Assembly: GCF_014534745.1 (NCBI RefSeq)
Contig: NZ_JACVVP010000009.1
Coordinates: 1 to 64,000, forward strand
Reading direction: 5' to 3'
Length of the DNA stretch: 64,000 bases
Origin: Flammeovirga sp. EKP202
GTDB taxonomy: Bacteria; Bacteroidota; Bacteroidia; Cytophagales; Flammeovirgaceae
The translations under genes were made by a program, and so were the position numbers. Under the pieces are notes generated by a model. It made no database searches. It was not told where the DNA came from and worked only from the letters and a program-made list of their open reading frames with translations. Position 1 is the stretch's first letter, and each line of letters begins with the position of its first letter. Below are positions 1-7,625 of this stretch, one piece after another.

Positions 1-73
1 GGTAATTAAATATCTCCTTTCAGACTTTTATTTCTAAATGCAATACGAAATATTAAGATCTATTTTTAAATAG

Positions 74-274
74 CTTCATGAAGTAAGAGTAGAGGGATCA
101 ACTATGGAAAGAGACCATCTGAAAATTTTTAATATGACGGGTCAAGAAGTTACTAGAAACGCTAACCTTATTAGTAATAATGAGTATTTCTCAGTATTTG
201 ACCTTTCTAATTTGGAACATGGTATGTATTATATAAAAACAAAATCAACAACAAAAAGAGTTATTAAAAAGTAG
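74..274 (+). pseudogene. Remnant of a type IX secretion C-terminal sorting domain
   Basis: The frame encodes the tail LKIFNMTGQEV, then LSNLEHGMYYIK and a basic RVIKK end. This is the classic shape of the C-terminal type A sorting domain that targets Bacteroidota proteins to the type IX secretion system. An in-frame TAG at 71-73 separates it from weakly matching codons upstream, and the first ATG of the open part (104) falls inside the domain. It therefore looks like the 3' end of a decayed gene, or of one whose body lies left of the window. It cannot be a functional secreted protein as it stands. Confidence 0.55.
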
Positions 275-316
275 TTTTTTAAACTTCACTTTTTTCTGTT
301 TTTACCTAAACTTGAT

Positions 317-376
317 AAGAGCATGATTGGAAACTATTCTAATTTTAGAATAGAATTCGAGAGTGCTCTTTGTTTT
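317..376 (+). terminator. Putative intrinsic terminator with nested hairpin
   Basis: AAGAGCA and TGCTCTT form an outer stem around a second hairpin (TTCTA-attt-TAGAA), followed by TGTTTT. It lies about 40 bases after the sorting-domain remnant and would have ended that transcript. The outer loop is long, so the call is moderate. Confidence 0.45.
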
Positions 377-480
377 ATTATAGTAGGAGTAATTAGATAG
401 AAGAAGAGGAGGATTCTTTGCTGTTGGGAGCTTTTTGTTTATTTTTAAAATAGTATTACAAAAATTGATATTTTATAAGT

Positions 481-1470
481 ATGAAAAATCCTATACTATT
501 AGTTAAAAGAGCATATTATTTTTGGAAGTTTAATGGAATGTATTGGGATGCAATCAATTCTAAAAAAAAAGATCCTATAGATTCTTGTCAGTTACTATAC
601 AAGTCTATAGATCTAATGCATAGATACGATTTGCCATTTAAAAATACAAAGCTTGAAATTTACCACTATGCATGTTTATTTCATTTGAAATGTCATAATT
701 GGGTTAAAGCATTCCAATATGTAGAATTGTGTATCAAAATTGATGCATCAAATTCTGTATATTTCTTAGCTAGAGGTGTAATACATTATTTTGAAAAAAA
801 CTTTATAGAGGCAGAAAGTGACTTGCTTCATTCTATTTCTATTCAAAAAAATGACGGTTTAGCCTATTATCATTTATCAAGGACTTATTTACAATTATGT
901 GATTATAGTTCAGCTCTAAAAAATATCAATAAAAGCATTGGACTTGCCCCAAATCATGCAATGGCTCAACTAACAAAATCATTTTGCCTATTTTATAATG
1001 ATAAGTTTCTAAAAGCAGAGAAATTATATAAAAGTCTCGTGACTTCGAATAGTTTCAAATGGATTAAGTTATTAAAAAACTTAAAGGGAGAAGAACAATT
1101 TAATGAGGAGTTTTGGATTGATAACCTTGTTACAGAAACAGGTCAGAAAAGATTTCATGAGATTATAAAACGTATTGAAAATTTTTTTATGATTCAGCCA
1201 TTTTTATTGAAAGGTTTTCATTATGCTGCAAAGAAAGAATTTGATCATGCTTTAAGAGAGTTTGACATTGTTATTAAGTTAGATTCTAATATACGTTCAA
1301 TTTATACTTTTATGGGCTATATAAAGTATTTACAAGAAGATTTTGAGGCTACTGAAACTTTTCTTATTAAAGCATTTGAAATGGGGTGCACTGATGCAAA
1401 GAGTGCTTTAATTGAAATAAAAATTGAGGATTTTTATAGAAAAATGAATTATTCTCAAACCTTATTTTAA
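481..1470 (+). CDS. TPR-repeat protein, function unknown
   Basis: The 329-residue protein contains tandem tetratricopeptide-like helical pairs. Clear units include YFLARGVIHYFEKNFIEAES, then AYYHLSRTYLQLCDYSSALKN and, near the end, IYTFMGYIKYLQEDFEATE. TPR arrays are protein-interaction scaffolds, so a binding role is plausible. No signal peptide or membrane helix is visible, which suggests a cytoplasmic location. Tyr, Phe and Lys are abundant and the coding DNA is AT-rich. It stands alone between a terminator and the next gene 73 bases on. No specific pathway can be named. Confidence 0.75.
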   Translation: MKNPILLVKRAYYFWKFNGMYWDAINSKKKDPIDSCQLLYKSIDLMHRYDLPFKNTKLEIYHYACLFHLKCHNWVKAFQYVELCIKIDASNSVYFLARGVIHYFEKNFIEAESDLLHSISIQKNDGLAYYHLSRTYLQLCDYSSALKNINKSIGLAPNHAMAQLTKSFCLFYNDKFLKAEKLYKSLVTSNSFKWIKLLKNLKGEEQFNEEFWIDNLVTETGQKRFHEIIKRIENFFMIQPFLLKGFHYAAKKEFDHALREFDIVIKLDSNIRSIYTFMGYIKYLQEDFEATETFLIKAFEMGCTDAKSALIEIKIEDFYRKMNYSQTLF

Positions 1471-1543
1471 TAAAATGATATGCTTTTCTTCAAATTGTTC
1501 ATTTTAAACAAAAAACTACATCAACAATAAAATCAGTACTATT

Positions 1544-2215
1544 ATGCAAGCTCAAAATCCAGTATTTCAACAATTCTTTTTCGGTTCAGATCTGTTCTAT
1601 ACAATAATTATGTTAGTGATTGTAGGCTTATTAGGTGGTGTTATTAATTATTTCCATGAATTCCCAAGCCAAGAAGATAAACAGCAAACTTTGTTACAAT
1701 GCTTATTTTTAGGGGTTGGAGCCTCTTTAATGATACCCTTATTCTTAAAGTTTACATCTTTTAAATTTCACCCAGAAACTGCTTCAACAGAAGATTTTTT
1801 ACAAATTATAGGTCTCTGTCTCATCGCCAGTATTTTTGCTAGAAAGTTCATTACCTCCATTGGTGACAAGGTATTAATGGAGCAGCTTAAAAATAAGATC
1901 AATAGCATTGAAGAAGGAGTAGAAGAGATTGTAACTGAAGGGTATGAAGAGAAATTTGCAGACTTCAAAAAAGAAGATTTAAAGGAAATTGCCGGGAATG
2001 AATTTCTAATTCTTGAAGCTATGAAAAATAAACTACCTCAAAAGAGAAGGAAAGTAGAAGGATTGACAGAAGATACTCAACTTTCAGAAGCTGATGTGAA
2101 AGAAAGCCTAGAGAAATTATTAGACTATGCTTATGTTGACCATCTTGTAGTAAATAAAATGGACCGCTGGGAAATCACTAAAAAAGGGAGAAGTTATTTT
2201 CATTATTTCCAGTAA
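1544..2215 (+). CDS. Membrane protein with cytosolic winged-helix-like tail
   Basis: This 223-residue protein begins with three hydrophobic segments (about residues 17-37, 48-66 and 83-100). A charged coiled-coil-like stretch (EQLKNKINSIEEGVEE) follows. The C-terminal ~70 residues (NEFLILEAMKNK... to DRWEITKKGRSYFHY) have the helix/strand pattern of a winged-helix fold, including a wing-like WEITKKGRSYF end. The overall layout recalls proteins annotated as YEATS-associated helix-containing, but that link is from memory and weak. A membrane-tethered regulator or signalling adaptor is possible; no catalytic motif was seen. Confidence 0.65.
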   Translation: MQAQNPVFQQFFFGSDLFYTIIMLVIVGLLGGVINYFHEFPSQEDKQQTLLQCLFLGVGASLMIPLFLKFTSFKFHPETASTEDFLQIIGLCLIASIFARKFITSIGDKVLMEQLKNKINSIEEGVEEIVTEGYEEKFADFKKEDLKEIAGNEFLILEAMKNKLPQKRRKVEGLTEDTQLSEADVKESLEKLLDYAYVDHLVVNKMDRWEITKKGRSYFHYFQ

Positions 2216-2303
2216 ATGATTATGTTCTTTAATATGCCTTGTGATACAAGCTGCTAAATCAATTCATAAGCTATTTCTCAATTTTGAAATTACATCATTA
2301 TCA

Positions 2304-2873
2304 ATGAAAAACCTTATCCAAGAAATCAAAAAATGCCAACTCTGCTTACCACATTTAGAACATGGTGTTAACCCCGTAATGTCAGCGAGTAAGAAGAGCA
2401 AAATTATCATTATTGGGCAGGCTCCTGGAAGTGTAGTGCATAAAACAGGAATTCCATGGGATGATAAAAGTGGTGAGCGACTTCGATCTTGGTTAGGTGT
2501 AACAGAGGAAGAATTTTATAATGATGAACTATTTGCTTTAATCCCTATGGGGTTCTGTTACCCCGGAAAAGGAAAAAGTGGCGATTTACCACCAAGGCCG
2601 GAGTGTGCACCTTTGTGGCATGATCGAGTTTTGAATGAAATTGAGGAGAAACCTTTGATTCTTTTAATCGGAACCTATGCTCAAAAGTATTATTTGAAGG
2701 GTTTGATCAAAAAGACGCTGACAGCAACAGTTCAAAATTATAAAGAGTATTTACCGCAACATTTACCTTTACCACATCCATCCCCAAGAAATAATATCTG
2801 GTTAAAAAAGAATGAGTGGTTTGAGGATACTGTTATTCCAGAATTAAAGAGGAGGGTCAAAGAGGTTTTATAA
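2304..2873 (+). CDS. Uracil-DNA glycosylase superfamily protein
   Basis: Uracil-DNA glycosylases excise uracil from DNA to start base-excision repair. Motif 1 is GQAPG near residue 38 and the C-terminal motif is HPSPRN, both typical of the superfamily. Four cysteines are arranged C-x2-C near the N terminus and C-x15-C in the middle (GFC...PEC), which matches the iron-sulfur cysteine spacing of family 4 enzymes. A GTG 63 bases upstream stays in frame, but the family-like N terminus begins at MKNLIQEIKKCQLC, so the ATG at 2304 was chosen. The protein is about 189 residues. Exact family assignment is uncertain. Confidence 0.85.
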   Translation: MKNLIQEIKKCQLCLPHLEHGVNPVMSASKKSKIIIIGQAPGSVVHKTGIPWDDKSGERLRSWLGVTEEEFYNDELFALIPMGFCYPGKGKSGDLPPRPECAPLWHDRVLNEIEEKPLILLIGTYAQKYYLKGLIKKTLTATVQNYKEYLPQHLPLPHPSPRNNIWLKKNEWFEDTVIPELKRRVKEVL

Positions 2874-2930
2874 GACTTATTAACTAGATGTTTAAAGAAC
2901 AGCCTGATTATTTATTCAAAATACCTTGTC

Positions 2931-3503
2931 ATGCATAATCTATCGAAACATATTAAAGAATTAATTTCTATATCCGATGAACATTTGGATGAAATTCTAG
3001 GCAAATTCAATGAAAAAGTCTTTCAAAAGCGAGAGCATATTTTACAACAAGATGCAAAAGTAGATGAGGTGTATTTTATCATGAGTGGATGTGTAAGAAC
3101 TTATGTTTATGACTTGAATGGAGAGGAGCATAATATCACATTTTCCATGGAAAACTGGTGGTTTGGTGACTTACAAAGTTTTATCAAAAGAAATACTGGG
3201 GTTTATAATATACAAGCATTAGAAGAGACAAAAGTACTTTCCATTAATAATGATAATTGGAACCTTTTACTTCAAGAAGTTCCCGCTTTTGTGAACTATA
3301 CAAGAATTCTATTTCGGAACACAATGTTTACCCAAGAGAATAGAATTTTACAAAACCTTTCGTATACAGCTGCAGAGCGATATGATTTTTTCTTAAAGAA
3401 ATATCCTAATTTATCTCAAAGAATTTCTCAAAAACACATTGCAAGCTATTTGGGGATCACTCCTGAGTTTCTGAGTATGATCCGAAGAAATAAGAAAGAC
3501 TAA
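2931..3503 (+). CDS. Crp/Fnr-family transcriptional regulator
   Basis: The 190-residue protein has a cyclic-nucleotide-binding-type jelly roll at the N terminus (QKREHILQQDAKVDEVYFIMSG, ...GDLQSF) and a short helix-turn-helix at the C terminus (ISQKHIASYLGITPEFLSMIRR). This is the standard size for small Bacteroidota Crp/Fnr regulators, which respond to an unknown ligand. No Fnr cysteine cluster is present. The luciferase-domain gene starts 117 bases downstream on the same strand, and regulators of this kind often control such a neighbour, so that gene is its likeliest target. Confidence 0.88.
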   Translation: MHNLSKHIKELISISDEHLDEILGKFNEKVFQKREHILQQDAKVDEVYFIMSGCVRTYVYDLNGEEHNITFSMENWWFGDLQSFIKRNTGVYNIQALEETKVLSINNDNWNLLLQEVPAFVNYTRILFRNTMFTQENRILQNLSYTAAERYDFFLKKYPNLSQRISQKHIASYLGITPEFLSMIRRNKKD

Positions 3504-3620
3504 CTTCTTAAACTACTTTAATTTTTTTCTAATCGATACTACTGATCTTTGTTTCATTAGGTTTTTAGAACAACATAAAACCATCTCAATACTTTAAATC
3601 ACTGATAAGTAAAAGCGAAT

Positions 3621-4109
3621 ATGAACAAAGTAATCACGTTAGAAAATGTACCAATGAGAGAAGGAAGTCGACCAAGAACAACACCTTCAAATCCTCATAT
3701 GCAGTTAGATCAACAACCTGAAGATACCTCATTTATCAAAAAATTAATGGAATGGTCTTTCGATTTTCAGAACACCATAAAAAGACCGAGTGCAATCTCT
3801 GTTCCCGGTTCCACTGCTTTATGGATGGAAGAAACACATGCTTGTTCATCATGTAATGCTTTTATGATAGGCACTGAGTTCGCACATTTTCATCCTCACC
3901 CGGACTTCAGTATGCACTTGGGACTTACAAAAAAAGATGCAGAATTTTTTATTGAAAAAGGTTGGGGAGAATGGCATCCGATGATTAAAAGAGGAATTCT
4001 ACCTCCCAATATGATCATGTTATATGCCCCAAGAAATGAAGAGGAACTAGCCGTTTCGAAATTAATTTTGAACCGTTCTTACGACTTTGCAAGAGGCGAA
4101 CTAAAATAG
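3621..4109 (+). CDS. Luciferase-domain (DUF5519-like) protein
   Basis: The 162-residue soluble protein carries the signature of the family labelled luciferase domain in databases: RPSAISVPGSTALWM, the histidine-rich FAHFHPHPDFSMHLGL, then GWGEWHP and YAPRNEEEL. Despite the name, members occur in non-luminous bacteria and their reaction is not established. Histidines at HFHPHP suggest metal or substrate binding. It follows a Crp/Fnr regulator gene, a common Bacteroidota arrangement, and may be induced by it. Nothing suggests export. Confidence 0.7.
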   Translation: MNKVITLENVPMREGSRPRTTPSNPHMQLDQQPEDTSFIKKLMEWSFDFQNTIKRPSAISVPGSTALWMEETHACSSCNAFMIGTEFAHFHPHPDFSMHLGLTKKDAEFFIEKGWGEWHPMIKRGILPPNMIMLYAPRNEEELAVSKLILNRSYDFARGELK

Positions 4110-4132
4110 AATTTTCATTTAAATATATAGAG

Positions 4133-4188
4133 GAATAGCGATTTTTGAACTGTTTGAAAGATCAGTCGGAAGTCGCTATTTCTTTTTC
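4133..4188 (+). terminator. Possible terminator after the luciferase-domain gene
   Basis: AATAGCGA and TCGCTATT pair across a ~38-base loop, followed by TCTTTTTC. Position (25 bases after the stop) and T run fit, but the long loop weakens the call. Confidence 0.35.
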
Positions 4189-4334
4189 ATAACATTAATT
4201 CAAACTATTAAATGCGTTTTTACTTGTTAAAATAATATCGAAGTGGTCTAGTTACTATTTTTTAGTAACAACATTTCCTAATTTAGTATTAATGAAAAGA
4301 TAAGTATTTCCTTTTCATAGAAACTAAACAAGCT

Positions 4335-4714
4335 GTAAACTAATTTTTCGACTATTTTAACTCTAAGAAATCAGGAGATTTCTGATGATTTGAAAGACAC
4401 GAATGCCGCTTACGCTTAACATTCGCGCCAGTGAATTTACTACCTTATTAGTACGGTAGTGTTCCCATGGCATTGAAGGGAAAAGCGTTAAGAATTTCAT
4501 GTATTGAGCCGTAAAAAATGATTTTCTTGTTTGAGCAAAGCGAGTTTAAAATCATTTAGGTGAAAGGAATGAAATTTAGCTTTTGACTTCTAAGCCTAGA
4601 TTTTTTGCTTCGTTTTTCATCAATGGAAAAATGAAGAAGAAAGAACGGTTGAAAGGCAACCCTAGAAAGCTCATAGAATTGTCATTTGAAAGTTGACGAT
4701 AATTGTAGTTTTAC
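4335..4714 (+). repeat. Left copy of ~378 bp repeat (direct orientation)
   Basis: The segment matches the reverse complement of 5813-6187 over its length with scattered mismatches. Long identical blocks include GCATTGAAGGGAAAAGCG and AGAATTTCATGTATTGAGCC. Each copy is itself bounded by short inverted ends (GTAAACTAA at the outer end, TAGTTT(T)AC at the inner end), like a miniature inverted-repeat element. Inside the outer end are two small palindromes: AGAAATCAGGAGATTTCT-type, and a GACACGAATG/CATTCG hairpin. It ends 15 bases before the glycoside-hydrolase pseudogene and contains no plausible gene. Confidence 0.85.
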
Positions 4715-4728
4715 AAAGTACTAAACCA

Positions 4729-5805
4729 ATGAATACAACTATGCAATCCCATAAAGCATTTCTGATATTTCTATTTGGAATGATGATCATTCTAAATGTA
4801 AGCGGTCAAAACAAAGCCAATCGCTATAATGATGCCTATAAACAATATTTAAATGCCACTTGCCCTTTGGAGGAAGATAGTATAAAGCACTTTGTCTATT
4901 TTGCAAAGGACAGAGCACTTCTTAAAAATCATCAATTACTAAATATTGAGAGAATAGAAGGTGCCCAAATTATGTATTCTTGGCGTCAGTTAGAATCCCA
5001 AAGAGGAACGTATGATTTTAGTGAAATTCGAGAAGATTACGAATACCTTTTATCACATGGTAAAAAGTTATTTATTCAATTTCAAGATTTAAGTTTTACA
5101 ACAAGTTACATACCCGTTCCTGATTATTTAATGTCTGAAGAATTTGATGGTGGCTGTTCGAAAACATTTACTGATGATGGTGTTCATGAAGGTTGGGTAG
5201 CCAAGAAATGGAATCCTGCCGTACAAGAACGTTTCGCTCTATTGATGTTGGAATTAGGAAAGGAGTTTGATGGGTAAATTGAAGGTATAAACCTACAAGA
5301 AAGTGCAGGTGGAACAAGTGGGGAAGTTGACAAGTCATTTACTCCTGAGCGTTATGCAGAATGTTTGCGACAAAATATGTTGAGCCTTAAAAAAGGATTT
5401 CCAACATCAGTGACGATGCAATACGCCAACTTTATGCCTGGGGAGTGGTTGCCTTGGGATGATAAAGGATATCTCCGTTCTTTATATGAATATGGTAAAG
5501 AAATAGGAGTAGGATTAGGTGGTCCTGATTTGATGGTGAAAAGAAAACCACAACTCAACCATACCATTGCCATGATGCACGAAAGTAGGTATTCGGTTCC
5601 TTTGGGTATTGCGATCCAAGATGGAAATTATATAGGGAAGACAGGGGCAGATAAAGATTATAATGAAAATAGTTCTGAAAGGCATCAGAGTATCGTACCT
5701 CTCTTACATGCATTTGCAAAAGATTTCTTAAGAGTGAATTATATGTTTTGGGTATACCAAGAGCCTTATTTTAGTGATGAGGTTGTTCCTTGTTTAAATG
5801 ATTAA
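4729..5805 (+). pseudogene. Glycoside-hydrolase-like secreted protein, in-frame stop
   Basis: The reading frame runs from ATG 4729 to 5805 in one phase except for a TAA at 5275-5277. The first part has a signal peptide (KAFLIFLFGMMIILNVSGQ) and a TIM-barrel-like pattern (QIMYSWRQLESQRGTYDF, KKLFIQFQDLSF). After the stop the frame continues as IEGINLQESAGG, which could hold the acid/base glutamate, and later FWVYQEPYF, which could hold the nucleophile. This resembles clan GH-A style glycosidases, but no family can be assigned. A one-base change (AAA to TAA, read as DGK-IEG) would explain the break. It could also be a sequencing error. The flanking inverted repeats lie 14 and 7 bases away. Confidence 0.7.
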
Positions 5806-5812
5806 CTACATT

Positions 5813-6187
5813 GTAAACTAAATTATCGTCAATATTTTATCGAAACATCTTCAAGAATTCACTCTTCTACCTTTTACCTCCTTTCTTCTTCATTTTTCCA
5901 TTGATGAAAAACGAAGCAAAAAATCTAGGCTCTGAAGTCAAAAGCTAAATTCCATTCCTTTCGCCTAAATGATTTTAAACTCGCTAAGGCTCAAACAAAA
6001 AAATCATTTTTAACGGCTCAATACATGAAATTCTTAACGCTTTTCCCTTCAATGCCGGGGTGCTACCAAACGAATAGGGAAGAAATTCCACTGGCACGAA
6101 TGTTTAGCGTAAGCGACATTCGTGTCCTATTGATCATCAGAAATCTCCTGATTTCTAAAAACCATAATTCAGGAAAACTTAGTTTAC
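5813..6187 (-). repeat. Right copy of ~378 bp repeat (inverted orientation)
   Basis: This is the inverted partner of 4335-4714. It begins 7 bases after the pseudogene stop with GTAAACTAAATTATCGTCAA and ends with TTAGTTTAC, so it too has short inverted ends. Both copies share the hairpin (GGCACGAATG ... CATTCGTGTC) and the 18-base palindrome AGAAATCTCCTGATTTCT near the outer end. A shorter relative of this outer end occurs at 33079-33143. No coding potential was found. Confidence 0.85.
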
Positions 6188-6332
6188 TATGTATTAAATG
6201 AGATGAAAAAGTTATAAGTCTGTCTCTTTTTTTTGATTGCAAAAGCAGACTGCAATTTTCTCTGAAAAATTACATAATATGGAGATTCATTGATAAAAAT
6301 TATATTTTGGAATAACGATAAACCTAAAGTAA

Positions 6333-6458
6333 AATATCAGTTCTACAGACAAGGAATTCTTCTGGATTGAAGATACTAATAGACGATTTGATGGTTATAA
6401 TTATTTCGGTTTACACCCAAAAAGAATGATTGCCTTTTTTGATAAACACATGAAATAA
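6333..6458 (+). pseudogene. 3' remnant of an alpha/beta hydrolase gene
   Basis: Translation of the frame ending at TAA 6456-6458 gives the segments DKEFFWIEDTNRRFDGYNYF and GLHPKRMIAFFDKHMK. This closely resembles the C-terminal catalytic-His region of dienelactone-hydrolase-like alpha/beta hydrolases. A stop at 6330-6332 closes the frame upstream, and the rest of the gene is missing or frameshifted. No start codon precedes the segment. It sits about 150 bases right of the repeat-bounded unit, consistent with a disrupted locus. The region 6190-6332 otherwise shows nothing recognisable. Confidence 0.6.
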
Positions 6459-6517
6459 TCAAATAAATGAAAATCGCTTGAGACAATAAAAGAATACTAT
6501 TTATTGATAGAAATCAT

Positions 6518-6558
6518 AAAAGGCATCAAATCAATTATTTGGAATTTGATGCCTTTTT
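6518..6558. terminator. Bidirectional intrinsic terminator
   Basis: AAAAGGCATCAAAT and ATTTGATGCCTTTTTT form a strong stem with A-rich and T-rich flanks on both sides. It ends the minus-strand gene at 6572 and could also stop transcription from the left. Confidence 0.85.
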
Positions 6559-6571
6559 TGTAATCTACTTT

Positions 6572-7264
6572 TTAGAAACGATAAAGGATACTGACTTGCC
6601 CGACGCCATTATTAAATCTCCATTCAGTTCTTGTGATATCAGAAGTTTGCTGATAGTTCGCATTAAAAGTTCTCACCCCAAGATATTCTTGAATTTCGTT
6701 ATCCGATGAATATTCCTTGTTTTCTCTTTCACCCGTAGTATACATAAAAGCAGGATTGATCTCTATACCGAAAACCAACTTTTCATTGACTACATAATTA
6801 ACACCTAATACTAGCTGAACACCAATAGAGTTGGTGACTTCTGATGTTTCTGTTTTTCCTTCAACAATAGTTGGGGCAATTAAATTTCCATTATTATCAT
6901 AGTTCCAATCATAATAATAATTTTCGTTTTTAGACTCAATAGAATTATGCATGTATTTTAGGTCAAGGCCATACCTGAACTCTAGTTGATTACCAATAGA
7001 TTTTCTGAATTCTCGACCTAATGCAAGACTAGCTGTAAAACCAGATTGGTTTCTTGATGCACTATCAGCTTTGGTATCGTAGGATGAGCCTAGTGCAGCT
7101 AATGTACTGAAGCGCCACATTCCATTAGTATTACCTGTTCTATAAGTAAGACCAAATGAATTGAAATCATTAAAGATTACACCGACTTCTTTTTGCTTTT
7201 CTTGTGCAAAAATTGATGTTGAGAGAAATAATCCAAGAGCAATAATTACCAGCTTTTTCATCAT
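6572..7264 (-). CDS. Outer-membrane beta-barrel protein
   Basis: The 230-residue protein starts with a signal peptide (KKLVIIALGLFLSTSIFAQ) and continues with alternating-hydrophobic strands rich in Gly, Asn and aromatic residues, such as ASLALGREF and FRYGLDLKYM. It ends VGQVSILYRF, with a terminal Phe typical of the BAM recognition signal. These features fit a small OmpA/OmpW-like barrel of about eight strands in the outer membrane. No OmpA peptidoglycan-binding domain is present. It is a single-gene unit with its own strong terminator. Function is unknown. Confidence 0.7.
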   Translation of the reverse strand: MMKKLVIIALGLFLSTSIFAQEKQKEVGVIFNDFNSFGLTYRTGNTNGMWRFSTLAALGSSYDTKADSASRNQSGFTASLALGREFRKSIGNQLEFRYGLDLKYMHNSIESKNENYYYDWNYDNNGNLIAPTIVEGKTETSEVTNSIGVQLVLGVNYVVNEKLVFGIEINPAFMYTTGERENKEYSSDNEIQEYLGVRTFNANYQQTSDITRTEWRFNNGVGQVSILYRF

Positions 7265-7625
7265 TTTAGGTTTGTTTAAGTGAATAATGATTGAAAGTAT
7301 TACACTTTAATTTTCTAGATGTTATTTCAGAAATGAAAGAGGTTTTCTGCCTTGATGTACTATTGAAGTAACTTTGAAGTAGTTGTTTAATATTTATTAA
7401 ATCAAATGAAAAAATACTATAAAACGGACGATATTAATGAAGATTAATTATAGAAGTTAGCCATAAAGGTAAATTAACAATGTGTAAGTAATTTTTCTGT
7501 GAAATAGAAAGAACATCTCGGTAAAACCAGAGAACACGAAAGTAAAATCAGAAAGGATTTCCACTCGTTTATATAATCATATATCAGGTAAACTGATGTA
7601 TTATTTGTTATAATTTGTAGAATAG
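7265..7625. other. Intergenic region with no recognisable gene
   Basis: This AT-rich stretch separates two divergently transcribed genes (the minus-strand beta-barrel gene and the plus-strand sulfatase), so both promoters must lie here. No clear TAnnTTTG element with correct spacing, RNA motif or extended hairpin was identified. Confidence 0.5.

Noticed and set aside
2241-2303. GTG start 63 bases upstream of the uracil-DNA glycosylase ATG
   Set aside because: The extra codons have no family match and the first family motif is placed normally from the ATG at 2304.
4693-4728. TTG start for the glycoside-hydrolase-like pseudogene
   Set aside because: It falls inside the left repeat; the ATG at 4729 directly precedes the signal peptide.
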